Positions 24,289-33,349 of a stretch of 64,000 nt of DNA are shown piece after piece. The notes under the pieces were generated by a model that was not told the origin of the DNA, searched no databases, and saw only the letters and a program-made list of their open reading frames with translations. Each line of letters opens with the position of its first letter. The stretch's first letter is position 1. The position numbers and the translations under genes are program-made. The stretch is taken from assembly GCA_963820495.1 (NCBI GenBank), contig CAWGAF010000002.1, positions 806,001 through 870,000 of the forward strand. Reading direction: 5' to 3'. Source of the DNA: JBBIPA01 sp963820495 (GTDB lineage Bacteria > Chloroflexota > Dehalococcoidia > GIF9 > UBA5629).

Positions 24289-26031
24289 ATGGTATCAGAA
24301 GGAAAAGAAACTAGATTAGAAACTATGCGGCATTCAGCATCACATGTAATGGCTGAGGCTGTCCAAGCTCTTTTCCCGGGGGTGAAATTTGGTATTGGAC
24401 CAGCTATCGAGAATGGTTTTTATTATGATTTTGAATTGCCTGGAGCTCTGGTGCCTGAGGACTTGCCGACTATCGAAGCTAAGATGAAAGAGATAATAGC
24501 TGCTGATTTGCCTTTCATTAGGGAAGAGGTGGATAAAACACGGGCCACAGGATTGTTCTGTGAACAACCATATAAACTAGAGCTAATTAAAGAGCTGCCT
24601 GATGAAAAGATGACTATATATCAGCAGGGTAGTTTTCTGGATTTATGCCGTGGGCCTCATTTGAAATCCACAGGAGAGATAAAGGCATTTAAACTCACGA
24701 CAACAGCTGGTGCTTATTGGCGTGGCGATGAGAAGCGCCCTATGTTGCAAAGAATTTATGGCGTTGCTTTTGAATCAGAGCTCGAATTGGAAAGTTATTT
24801 GTTTCGTTTAGCTGAAGCAGCCAAACGAGATCATAGAAAGCTAGGTAAAGAGCTTGACCTGTTTAGCCTTCATGATGAGGCAGGACCGGGACTGGTGCAC
24901 TGGCATCCTAAAGGTTCTGTGGTAAGATGGATTATAGAGGATTTCTGGAAGAAAGAGCACATTAAACGTGGATATGATGTTATTTATACTCCACATATTG
25001 CCAAAGTGAATTTATGGAAAACCAGTGGACACTGGGATTTTTACCGAGAGAATCTCTATTCACCTATGGATATTGAGGGGCAAGAGTATATAATCAAGCC
25101 AATGAACTGTCTGGGACATATTCTGATTTATAAAACGCAACTACGCAGCTATCGTAATTTACCATTGCGTTTTGCCGAACTGGGTACGGTTTATCGCTAC
25201 GAACGGTCAGGGGTTTTGCATGGTCTGGCGAGGGTTCGGGGTTTTACCCAGGATGATGCCCATATCTTCTGCCGTCCTGACCAACTCGAGCCTGAGGTAA
25301 GTGGTGTAGTGGAGTTGGCTCGTTTTATGATGAAGACCTTTGGTTTTCATCATTATGAGATTCTTCTATCTACTCGCCCGGAGAAATATGCCGGGACTAT
25401 TAGCGTTTGGGAGGAAGCTACAGAGTCCTTAAAACGGGTCTTGGAAAATCTCAAGGTTGAATACAATATCGACCCTGGTGAAGGTGTTTTTTATGGTCCC
25501 AAGATTGACATTAAGCTTAGAGATGCGCTTGGCCGTTTGTGGCAGGGGCCAACAATTCAGGTTGATTTTAATCTACCTCAGCGCTTTGGTGTTGGCTACA
25601 TAGGTGAAGATGGTATGGAGCATCAGGTAGTTATGGTGCATCGTACTGTGCTAGGCAGCATGGAACGTTTTATGGCTTGTCTTATTGAGCATTATGGGGG
25701 AGCTTTCCCAGTATGGCTAGCTCCTGTGCAAGTTACGATAGTTCCTATAGCTGATAGGCATATAGAATATGCTAGGCAGGTATGTAGTGGACTTGTAGAA
25801 GAGGATATCAGGGTTCATGTTGATGATCGCCCTGAAAGAATGAATCTGAAAATAAGAGAGGCTCAGTTGGAGAAGGTTCCATATATGCTTGTAATTGGGG
25901 ATAAAGAGCTAGCCAATTCTGAAATAGCTGTTCGGTTAAGAAATGGTAAGGACTTAGGCTTGCAGTCGCTATCTGAGTTTAAGAAGAGGATAAAAGCGAT
26001 TATTAAAGCTAAGGATTCGGAGAAGCTTTGA
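24289..26031 (+). CDS. thrS: Threonine-tRNA ligase without TGS domain
   Basis: The enzyme charges tRNA-Thr and has about 580 residues. The N-terminal TGS domain of the usual 640-residue enzyme is missing. The protein begins almost directly with the editing domain (MRHSASHVMAEA, and later DLCRGPH). The class II catalytic core follows (KPMNCLGHILIYK, RFAELGTVYRYERSG, RGFTQDDAHIFC, HRTVLGSMERF), then the anticodon-binding domain. ATG 24289 is chosen because upstream starts fall in the terminator hairpin. It is the first gene of thrS-infC-rpmI-rplT-pheS-pheT. Confidence 0.95.
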   Translation: MVSEGKETRLETMRHSASHVMAEAVQALFPGVKFGIGPAIENGFYYDFELPGALVPEDLPTIEAKMKEIIAADLPFIREEVDKTRATGLFCEQPYKLELIKELPDEKMTIYQQGSFLDLCRGPHLKSTGEIKAFKLTTTAGAYWRGDEKRPMLQRIYGVAFESELELESYLFRLAEAAKRDHRKLGKELDLFSLHDEAGPGLVHWHPKGSVVRWIIEDFWKKEHIKRGYDVIYTPHIAKVNLWKTSGHWDFYRENLYSPMDIEGQEYIIKPMNCLGHILIYKTQLRSYRNLPLRFAELGTVYRYERSGVLHGLARVRGFTQDDAHIFCRPDQLEPEVSGVVELARFMMKTFGFHHYEILLSTRPEKYAGTISVWEEATESLKRVLENLKVEYNIDPGEGVFYGPKIDIKLRDALGRLWQGPTIQVDFNLPQRFGVGYIGEDGMEHQVVMVHRTVLGSMERFMACLIEHYGGAFPVWLAPVQVTIVPIADRHIEYARQVCSGLVEEDIRVHVDDRPERMNLKIREAQLEKVPYMLVIGDKELANSEIAVRLRNGKDLGLQSLSEFKKRIKAIIKAKDSEKL

Positions 26032-26119
26032 TTTCCTGCTATGAATATGATATATTTTTGCCCACGAATAAATAAATATAGTTTAAAGAGGCTGAGGCAA
26101 GACGACTAAAGAGTTAAAT

Positions 26120-26662
26120 ATTAATCAGAGGATTAGAGCTAAGGAGGTGCGGCTTATAGGTGAGACAGGTGAGCAATTAGGAGTAATGCCTATTAAGAAG
26201 GCATTGGAAGTTGCTAGAGAGCATGGCCTTGATTTAGTGGAAGTAGCGGCTACCTCGAATCCTCCTGTGTGCAGGATTCTTGATTACGGTAGATATAGAT
26301 ATGAACAGACTAAGAAAGAGCGCAAAGCAAGACAGGGACAGCGGACCGCTCTTAAAGAAATTCGCATCAAGCCTAGGGTTCAGGAACATGACCTGGAGAC
26401 AAAGATAAGATTAGCCAAAAGGATGTTAGAAGAAGGTGATAAAGTAAAGGTTAATGTAGTTTTCAGAGGACGTGAGATTACTCATCCGGAGTTAGGGTTA
26501 AGAGCATTACAAAAGATGACAGATAATTTGAAGGATATAGCTGGTATAGATGGTTCTCCTTCACTAGATGGACGCATGATGCATTTAGTACTTACACCCC
26601 TCTCTACTAAACAAATCAAGACAACGAAGGTAAAGGAGGAAGGCTCAATTGCCAAAACTTAA
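26120..26662 (+). CDS. infC: Translation initiation factor IF-3
   Basis: IF-3 binds the 30S subunit and checks the start codon and initiator tRNA. The N-domain (INQRIRAKEVRLIGETGEQLGVMP) and C-domain (LKEIRIKPRVQEHDLETKI, FRGREITHPELG) are complete. In frame, no ATG, GTG or TTG precedes the conserved INQRIRAKE block; the first GTG (26147) is inside it. The likely start is ATT at 26120 with AAAGAG 6 nt upstream, as in the known AUU start of infC. ACG at 26102 after GAGG is another choice. An AUU start would allow IF-3 to control its own translation. Confidence 0.88.
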   Translation: MNQRIRAKEVRLIGETGEQLGVMPIKKALEVAREHGLDLVEVAATSNPPVCRILDYGRYRYEQTKKERKARQGQRTALKEIRIKPRVQEHDLETKIRLAKRMLEEGDKVKVNVVFRGREITHPELGLRALQKMTDNLKDIAGIDGSPSLDGRMMHLVLTPLSTKQIKTTKVKEEGSIAKT

Positions 26663-26864
26663 GACCCATAAAGGGGCAAAAAGCCGTTTTCATATTACAG
26701 GCAGCGGTAAAATTATGCGCGTTAAGGGACTAAAGAGCCATTTAAGACGCAAGAAGTCAGCCAGGAGCAAGCGTCTTTTTGATGAGACGATTCCTGTACA
26801 ACCTGTGGATGTTCCTAGACTTAAAAGGCTGCTGCCCTATGGTTTGAAAAATAGGAGGAATTGA
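26649..26864 (+). CDS. rpmI: 50S ribosomal protein L35
   Basis: This 71-residue basic ribosomal protein has the family opening MPKLKTHKGAKSRFHITGSGK and a typical C-terminus (LKRLLPYG). The start is TTG with AAGGAGG upstream. It overlaps the infC 3' end by 14 bp, which suggests translational coupling. rplT begins directly after its stop. Confidence 0.96.
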   Translation: MPKLKTHKGAKSRFHITGSGKIMRVKGLKSHLRRKKSARSKRLFDETIPVQPVDVPRLKRLLPYGLKNRRN

Positions 26865-27224
26865 TTGCCAAGAGTTAAAGGTGGAATAGTTACTCATCGA
26901 AGACATAAAAAAGTATTAAAGCTAACTAAGGGGCATAGAGGCAAGCGGCATAACCTTTTTAAAATTGCTCATGAATCTATGCTTCATGCTTTGGATTATG
27001 CCTATTGTCACAGGCGAGAGCGCCGAGGTGACATGCGGCGGCTTTGGATTATACGGATTAATGCTGCTGCTCGTGCCGGTGGCCTATCTTATAGACAATT
27101 CATCGAAGGTTTGAAAAAAGCTGACGTAATCATCAACAGGAAGATGCTGGCAGAGATGGCAGTAAATGACCCTACTAACTTCTCCAAGCTATTGAAACTA
27201 GCTTCAGAAAAATCTAACGATTAA
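26865..27224 (+). CDS. rplT: 50S ribosomal protein L20
   Basis: This 119-residue protein binds 23S rRNA early in 50S assembly and in many bacteria represses its own operon. Family blocks are PRVKGGIVTHRRHKKVLKLT, GHRGKRHNLFKIA and RRLWIIRINAAAR. It starts with TTG immediately after the rpmI stop; AGGAGG is at 26853-26858. No obvious L20-binding leader structure was recognised. Confidence 0.97.
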   Translation: MPRVKGGIVTHRRHKKVLKLTKGHRGKRHNLFKIAHESMLHALDYAYCHRRERRGDMRRLWIIRINAAARAGGLSYRQFIEGLKKADVIINRKMLAEMAVNDPTNFSKLLKLASEKSND

Positions 27225-27249
27225 CTCGCCTCTTTCATAGCAGGAAATA

Positions 27250-28287
27250 ATGCTAAACCAAATTGAAAAGCTTGCCTCTAAAGCTTTTGCTGAGTTAGAC
27301 GAGATCACCAATCTGGAAGATTTAGAGGCTTGGCGTATTCGCTATTTGGGCAGGAAAAGCTCAGTAGTACAAACGTTGCGTTCGCTAGGGTCTATACCTC
27401 TTGAAGAAAGGCGACTAGTTGGGGCTCGATCCAATGAAGTAAAAAAGGCTCTTGAAAAAGCTGCGGCAGAGAAGAAAGAGGGTTTAGAATATGGATTAAC
27501 CTCTTTATTTGAGAAAGAAAGCCTTGATGTCACTTTACCTGGGAAAAGGATTTCTCTAGGCTGTCTTCATCCTATAACTCAAGCTCTTAGTGAGATTTGT
27601 GGTATTTTTAAAGGTATGGGATTTCAGGTCGTCGAAGGTCCAGAGGTAGAATGGGACTATTACAATTTCGAGGCGCTTAACATGTCATCAGGGCATCCTG
27701 CCCGTGACATGTTTGCCACTTTGTGGATGGATGCTGAACCCAATCCCAGATTCGGGAATATGTTATTGCGAACTCACACTTCTCCTGTTCAGATACGGGC
27801 TATGGAGAAATTGCGACCACCGATTAGAGTAATAGCACCTGGCCGAGCATATAGATATGAGGCTACTGATGTTACGCATGAATGGATGTTTCATCAGGTA
27901 GAGGGGTTAGCAGTAGACAAAGATATCACGATGACTGATTTGAAAGGTACTCTCTTTGAGTTTGCCCGTTGTCTTTTTGGTAAGGATAGGAAATGCCGCT
28001 TTCGTTGTGATTACTTTCCATTTGTAGAACCTGGTGGCGAGTTGTCAATCGATTGTATTGTATGTAAGGGTGTTGGTTGTCGAGTGTGTGGCAATAGTGG
28101 CTGGCTTGAAATCTTAGGTTGTGGGATGGTGCATCCTGACGTGCTTCGTTGTGTTGACATTGACCCAGATTTATATTCTGGCTTTGCCTTTGGTATGGGT
28201 GTGGAGCGAATTATACTGCTTCGCTATGGCATAGAGGATATCCGTCTTTTTTATGGTAATGACCTAAGGTTTCTAAAACAGTTCTAG
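27250..28287 (+). CDS. pheS: Phenylalanine-tRNA ligase alpha subunit
   Basis: The class II catalytic subunit has 345 residues. The N-terminal coiled-coil arm (about 1-85) binds tRNA. Core motifs include HPITQALSEICGIFKGMGF, FEALNMSSGHPARDM, LLRTHTSPVQIRAM, and motif 3 GFAFGMGVERI. A CIVCKGVGCRVCGNSGW segment near residue 270 is a cysteine pair set also seen in other bacterial PheS. Start is ATG with AGGAAATA upstream. pheT follows after 60 bp. Confidence 0.97.
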   Translation: MLNQIEKLASKAFAELDEITNLEDLEAWRIRYLGRKSSVVQTLRSLGSIPLEERRLVGARSNEVKKALEKAAAEKKEGLEYGLTSLFEKESLDVTLPGKRISLGCLHPITQALSEICGIFKGMGFQVVEGPEVEWDYYNFEALNMSSGHPARDMFATLWMDAEPNPRFGNMLLRTHTSPVQIRAMEKLRPPIRVIAPGRAYRYEATDVTHEWMFHQVEGLAVDKDITMTDLKGTLFEFARCLFGKDRKCRFRCDYFPFVEPGGELSIDCIVCKGVGCRVCGNSGWLEILGCGMVHPDVLRCVDIDPDLYSGFAFGMGVERIILLRYGIEDIRLFYGNDLRFLKQF

Positions 28288-28347
28288 GAACGTAATCTTT
28301 ATCCCGGCAGCGAAATAGTTCGGGTATATGTTCTGGGGAAGATAAAA

Positions 28348-30753
28348 ATGAAAGTTTCGGTTAAATGGCTTCGTGATTATGTTGATGTTTCCATGCCTGT
28401 TAAAGACTTAGCGGATAGGCTAACTATTGCCGGTTTGGAGGTTAGTGAGGTTGAGATTATCGGAGGAGATTGGGAGAACATAACAATAGCTAAAATAGTT
28501 GGTGTGGCTCCACACCCAAATGCTGACCGTTTGAAACTGGCAACAGTCGATTTAGGTGGCCGACAGTCTACTGTAGTGTGTGGTGCTCCTAACCTGAATG
28601 TTGGCGATAAAATTGTATTTGCCCATGTGGGAGCACGGCTCATAGATGGGCATTCTGGTGAGCTTATTCAGTTAAAGCCAGCTAAAATTCGTGGTGTGCT
28701 TTCTGAAGGTATGATCTGTTCTGAAAAAGAGGTAGGGATCTCTGATAGCCATGGGGGTATCATGGTGCTGCTCCCTGATGCGACGGTCGGAGTACCTTTG
28801 GCTGAATACCTTGGCGATACGATTTTGGATATAGATGTAACGCCTAACAGACCTGACTGCCTGTCGATAGTTGGTATTGCTAGAGAAATTGCAGCCCTGA
28901 CTAGAAGTAAGTTCCAGCTCCCAGAAGTTTGTTATGATGAATTAGAAGGTGACATAAAATCATTTGCTTCTGTTCAAATTGTCGAACCAGAACTATGTCC
29001 GAGATACTGTGCCAGTCTGCTCACTGAAGTTAAAATAGGGCAGTCTCCTCAATGGTTACAGCAACGTTTGTTATCCTGTGGTATGCGGCCTATTAGCAAC
29101 GTTGTTGATGTTACTAACTATGTAATGTTGGAATACGGGCAACCGTTGCATGCCTTTGATTTCGCGAAACTAAGGGGTGGGCAAATTATAGTGAGGAGGG
29201 GCAAAGAAGGTGAAATTATTACTACTCTGGATGGAGTTGAACATATTCTCAAACCTGACGTGTTGGTTATTGCAGATAAGGTTAGTGCTGTTGCTGTTGC
29301 AGGTATTATGGGTGGTGCTGCTACCGAGGTCACGGATAATACTACAACCGTCCTGTTAGAATCAGCAAATTTTAACCGCACAATAGTTCATGAGGGAAGT
29401 GTCGGTCTTAAACTGAGTAGTGAGGCGTCGTCACGTTTTGAGAAAGGTATCAGCCCTGAATTAGCGTTGGTGGCGCTGAAACGAGCTACTCAGTTGATGA
29501 TGGAGTTAGCTAATGCTAAAGTTGCCAGTGGAATTATTGATGCTTACCCAGGTAAGCGGCAGAGGGAACAAATACCATTATCCACAGGCGAGGTTAAACG
29601 ACTTCTGGGCATTGAAGTTGTGCCTAGTAAAATGGTTGAAGCGCTGGAGCTTTTAGGTTTCGCCTGTAGCTCTACCGAATCGCCAGCACTAGTGAAAGTT
29701 GATGTACCCTGGTGGCGTACCGATATTAGTTGTGCTGCTGACTTGGTGGAAGAAGTAGCTTGTGTTCTTGGTTATGACAATATTCCAGCTACTATGCTAA
29801 GCGGGCCATTACCGAGCTGCGAGCTAGTGCCTATATTGTCATTGCGGGAAAAGCTTCGAAGCATCTTGGTTAGCTGTGGTTTCCAAGAGGTACTTACCTA
29901 TTCATTGACCAGTATGGATATGATGAAAAGGCTTTCACCACAGCTTAATCTGATTGGTACTGAGCCATTAAAGGTGACTAATCCTATGAGCAGGGACTTG
30001 GAATATCTAAGGACTACTTTAAGGGCTGGTATTCTTACCATTTTGGCTCGCAATCAGAGATACCAACAAAAAAGTCTAAGACTTATTGAGTTGGGAAAAG
30101 TTTTTTTACCTAGGCCAGGAGATTTACCTCAAGAAAAGGAAATGCTCTGTGCTGTGCTTTGCGGTTTACAAGATGAGATGTTCTGGCGTGGCAGAGCCGA
30201 ACCAGTGGACTTTTTTACTGCCAAAGGAGTGGTGGAAATGCTTTCATCCAGATTGGGATTGATGGTGGAATTTTTACCAGGCGATGATGAAAGTTTATGC
30301 CCAGGGAAAAGCGCTTATGTAGTTGCTGGTAAAGAAAGGTTGGGAGTTATTGGTGAACTGCATCCCAGAGTGACAGCCGCCTTTGATATTTCCGAGACCG
30401 CTTTCATAGTTGAACTAGATATAGATAAGTTATTGTCACTTATAAGTAGTACATACTTATATCAACCTATTCCCCGTTATCCTAGTGTAACCAGGGATAT
30501 GGCTCTGGTTCTTGATGAGAGTATAACCTATCAACAGGTTTATAACGTTATAAGTAATTTCCCTCTGATAACTCAGGTCGGTCTGTTTGATCTATATCGG
30601 GGAGAACAGATACCAGCAGGTAAAAAATCCCTAGCTTTTAGGCTTGTCTACCAATCAAGTACACATACATTATCAGATGAAGATGTTGACGAGGTACAGC
30701 GGCTTATTCTTGATAGGTTAGCCAGTGAACTCGGAGTTACTTTAAGAGCCTAA
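28348..30753 (+). CDS. pheT: Phenylalanine-tRNA ligase beta subunit
   Basis: The beta subunit has 801 residues and the standard domain order: an OB-fold tRNA-binding domain (about 40-150, PHPNADRLKLATVD and VVCGAPN), the B3/B4 editing domain (about 210-390, NVVDVTNYVMLEYGQPLHAFD), the B5 domain (about 400-470), the catalytic-like core, and the C-terminal ferredoxin-fold anticodon-binding domain (PRYPSVTRDMALV). It completes the heterotetramer with PheS. It is the last gene of the operon and converges with proS. Confidence 0.97.
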   Translation: MKVSVKWLRDYVDVSMPVKDLADRLTIAGLEVSEVEIIGGDWENITIAKIVGVAPHPNADRLKLATVDLGGRQSTVVCGAPNLNVGDKIVFAHVGARLIDGHSGELIQLKPAKIRGVLSEGMICSEKEVGISDSHGGIMVLLPDATVGVPLAEYLGDTILDIDVTPNRPDCLSIVGIAREIAALTRSKFQLPEVCYDELEGDIKSFASVQIVEPELCPRYCASLLTEVKIGQSPQWLQQRLLSCGMRPISNVVDVTNYVMLEYGQPLHAFDFAKLRGGQIIVRRGKEGEIITTLDGVEHILKPDVLVIADKVSAVAVAGIMGGAATEVTDNTTTVLLESANFNRTIVHEGSVGLKLSSEASSRFEKGISPELALVALKRATQLMMELANAKVASGIIDAYPGKRQREQIPLSTGEVKRLLGIEVVPSKMVEALELLGFACSSTESPALVKVDVPWWRTDISCAADLVEEVACVLGYDNIPATMLSGPLPSCELVPILSLREKLRSILVSCGFQEVLTYSLTSMDMMKRLSPQLNLIGTEPLKVTNPMSRDLEYLRTTLRAGILTILARNQRYQQKSLRLIELGKVFLPRPGDLPQEKEMLCAVLCGLQDEMFWRGRAEPVDFFTAKGVVEMLSSRLGLMVEFLPGDDESLCPGKSAYVVAGKERLGVIGELHPRVTAAFDISETAFIVELDIDKLLSLISSTYLYQPIPRYPSVTRDMALVLDESITYQQVYNVISNFPLITQVGLFDLYRGEQIPAGKKSLAFRLVYQSSTHTLSDEDVDEVQRLILDRLASELGVTLRA

Positions 30754-30824
30754 TTTATTGAAGGTTATGCCTCAGACGAAATTAAGAGGTTTGTTTTTAG
30801 TTCGGCTGGTATTTATCTCGGGAG

Positions 30825-32552
30825 CTATGATACTGTATCAGTTGTAGTTTCTTCTGACTCTTTGATCAATTCTCTCAGCCTGTTTGTGATACCTTCGAGT
30901 GGTAAAAGTTTGGATTCCTTCTCTTTACGCCATTTCATTTCTACACTCTGATTTTGCAGAGTACGAGGACTTATAGTAAGTCGTAGAGGAATTCCAATTA
31001 AATCAGCATCGTTGAATTTAATTCCTGGCGACTCGTTACGATCATCATAAAGCACATCAAAACCATCGGTAGCTAAGGCCGCATAAAGCCTTTCGGCAGT
31101 CTCTATGATCTTAGAGTCTTCTATACGCAACGCACAGAGGTGTATTTGATACGGAGCAATAGGCAAAGGCCAGATAATGCCTTTATCATCGTGGCCCTGC
31201 TCTACAGCAGCTGCCATTAGCCTTCCCAGACCAATACCATAGCAGCCCATACATATAGGTCTTGATATGCCGTTTTGGTCCAGGTAGAAAGCCCCCAGCT
31301 TCTCACTGAGGAAAGTTCCTAGTTTGAACACATGGCCTACTTCAATACCATGTCTAGAGAGAAGTTTACCTCCACATCTAGTGCAGGAATCACCTGCTCT
31401 GGCTACAGCAATGTCAGCAACAAACTCAGCCTTGAAGTCACGAGGGTAATTAATATTTTTCAAGTGGGTATCAGGCTTGTTAGCTCCAGCGACGAAATTA
31501 GAGCCGAGGTTTATAGAGTCATCAGCCACAACTTTTATTCCTTTTAAGCCTACTGCTGAAGCTGAGCCTGCTACTAGACCGGCCGCTTTTACACTAGTCT
31601 CAGTTGCCAATTGCAGTTCAGTATATTTAAGCAAGTTCCTCAGCTTTGTTTCATTGACTTCAAGATCACCACGGATGACGACAAAAATAAGTTCACCAGC
31701 GGCTGAATAAAATACAGCTTTCAAAGTATGGCTTTGAGGTATGCCAACGAAATCTGCTACTTCTTCAATTGTTTTGATATTAGGCGTTGAGATTTCTTCA
31801 ACTGGTAACGGTGGGTTGATGTCTAGTTTTGGCTTTACACTTTGAGCCTTTTCTATATTTGCGGCATAATCGCAGTTCGAACAATAAATGATTTCGTCTT
31901 CGCCAGTATCAGCGATGAGCATAAATTCATGAGATGCTTTGCCACCTATGGCCCCGCTATCGGCTTCTACCATAATTGATGGCAAGCCACAGCGGTAGTA
32001 TATATTCCTATAGGCCTGTATCATTTTTTGATAACTGATTTCCAAGCTAGCCTCGTTGAGATCAAAGCTATAGAGATCTTTCATGATGAATTCGCGGACA
32101 CGCAATAGACCACCTCGAGGCCGTGGTTCATCACGAAACTTGTTCTGAATTTGATAAGGGAGCAAAGGTAGATCACGATAGCTTTGAACGTAGCGGTGAA
32201 CCAAATCGGTAATCACCTCTTCATGAGTCGGCCCTAGAGCTAATTTATGTTCTTTGCGGTCGATGAGTGTGAATAAAGTTTTACCGAAGGATGGTAGTCT
32301 GCCTGATTGTTCCCAGAGCTCCAGTGGCTGCAGAGAGGGCATCATCAATTCTTGACCACCGGCTCTGTCCATTTCCTCTTTGATGATACACTCAATCTTT
32401 CTAAGTACACGCCAGCCAAGAGGCAAATAAGCATAGACACCAGCAGCCACTTGTTGAATCATCCCTGCCCTAACCAGTAATTGATGACTCAGGCTATCAG
32501 CTTCTGCGGGTATCTCTTTTAGAGTTCTGCCGAAAAGTTTAGAAAGACGCAA
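30825..32552 (-). CDS. proS: Proline-tRNA ligase (bacterial type with insertion domain)
   Basis: The protein has 575 residues. The class II core has LLVRAGMIQQVAAGVYAYLPLGWRVL, LGPTHEEVITDLV, FRDEPRPRGGLLRVREF and GCYGIGLGRLMAA. Between core motifs 2 and 3 the YbaK-like editing insertion spans about residues 225-400. The C-terminal anticodon-binding domain is present. Start is TTG 32552 with a weak ribosome site. It is the distal gene of the rpsB-to-proS leftward cluster, followed upstream by the zinc-finger membrane protein at 32594. Confidence 0.96.
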   Translation of the reverse strand: MRLSKLFGRTLKEIPAEADSLSHQLLVRAGMIQQVAAGVYAYLPLGWRVLRKIECIIKEEMDRAGGQELMMPSLQPLELWEQSGRLPSFGKTLFTLIDRKEHKLALGPTHEEVITDLVHRYVQSYRDLPLLPYQIQNKFRDEPRPRGGLLRVREFIMKDLYSFDLNEASLEISYQKMIQAYRNIYYRCGLPSIMVEADSGAIGGKASHEFMLIADTGEDEIIYCSNCDYAANIEKAQSVKPKLDINPPLPVEEISTPNIKTIEEVADFVGIPQSHTLKAVFYSAAGELIFVVIRGDLEVNETKLRNLLKYTELQLATETSVKAAGLVAGSASAVGLKGIKVVADDSINLGSNFVAGANKPDTHLKNINYPRDFKAEFVADIAVARAGDSCTRCGGKLLSRHGIEVGHVFKLGTFLSEKLGAFYLDQNGISRPICMGCYGIGLGRLMAAAVEQGHDDKGIIWPLPIAPYQIHLCALRIEDSKIIETAERLYAALATDGFDVLYDDRNESPGIKFNDADLIGIPLRLTISPRTLQNQSVEMKWRKEKESKLLPLEGITNRLRELIKESEETTTDTVS

Positions 32553-32593
32553 ATTAGCCTATCTTTTAGGATTATTTTGCTAATAGATTTACT

Positions 32594-33193
32594 TCAACTA
32601 AATTCTATAGCCCAGCCTGCAGCCAGCAATGAGACTACAGCAGCAATAATTGCAATTATAATCCATACTATAAATAAGCCTATTCCCCATTTGGCCCAGG
32701 TTTTCTGAGTCTTCTGAAAATGCTCGATGCTATTCCATTTCTTGTGTTGCCATGCCCATTCATTTCCCTTGATTCCAAGAACAATTGCCCAAATTATACC
32801 TAAGATGAAAGAGAGAAATGCTATCCAAACGCTGTTTCCAATGCCCCATATCCAAGTTAGGAAGAAAGCTCCCCAGTTCCATTTTTTGAGTTCAGAGGGT
32901 AGCACCGCTTTTGACCCCTGCCCCGATGTATTAGAGGATTTTTGAGTACCGGGTTCTTCTGACCTATTGGCTAGTACCTCGGTTTGAGCCTCGACTTTTT
33001 GTTGCTGTGGGGTAATAGGTTCTACTTCATCTACACGAGTTGTCTCAGGTTTATTTTGAACAAAAATTTTATCAGCACATGGGGTGCAGTAAATTTTTCC
33101 TCCCAGCAACGCCTTGCATTCAACACAGATTAGACGACCGCAGGCAACACAGGCACCAACTGGTTCATTATCTGGGTGATAGGCACACCTCAT
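32594..33193 (-). CDS. Membrane protein with N-terminal B-box-like zinc finger
   Basis: The protein has 199 residues. The N-terminus carries a Cys/His set (CAYHPDNEPVGACVACGRLIC, then C-x9-C-x2-C), as in small B-box-like zinc fingers. A Pro/Gln/Glu-rich linker is followed by a tryptophan-rich hydrophobic domain (WNWGAFFLTWIWGIGNSVW) with about three transmembrane segments. I recall this combination in Chloroflexota proteins of unknown function. Start is ATG with AGAGGAG upstream. It sits between ispG and proS on the same strand, and is probably not related to translation. Confidence 0.75.
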   Translation of the reverse strand: MRCAYHPDNEPVGACVACGRLICVECKALLGGKIYCTPCADKIFVQNKPETTRVDEVEPITPQQQKVEAQTEVLANRSEEPGTQKSSNTSGQGSKAVLPSELKKWNWGAFFLTWIWGIGNSVWIAFLSFILGIIWAIVLGIKGNEWAWQHKKWNSIEHFQKTQKTWAKWGIGLFIVWIIIAIIAAVVSLLAAGWAIEFS

Positions 33194-33349
33194 TTTTGTT
33201 AATCTCCTCTGCTTTTAGTCCTTTTTATTTTGTTTAAATAATTTAAGGAGTCGACTTTGCGATTTCCTGATTGCTTCCTTGGATTATATCGGAAATAAAC
33301 TGGTTATGTTGAGTAAAAACTGTCTTATATTAAAACATACGGGAATGAC

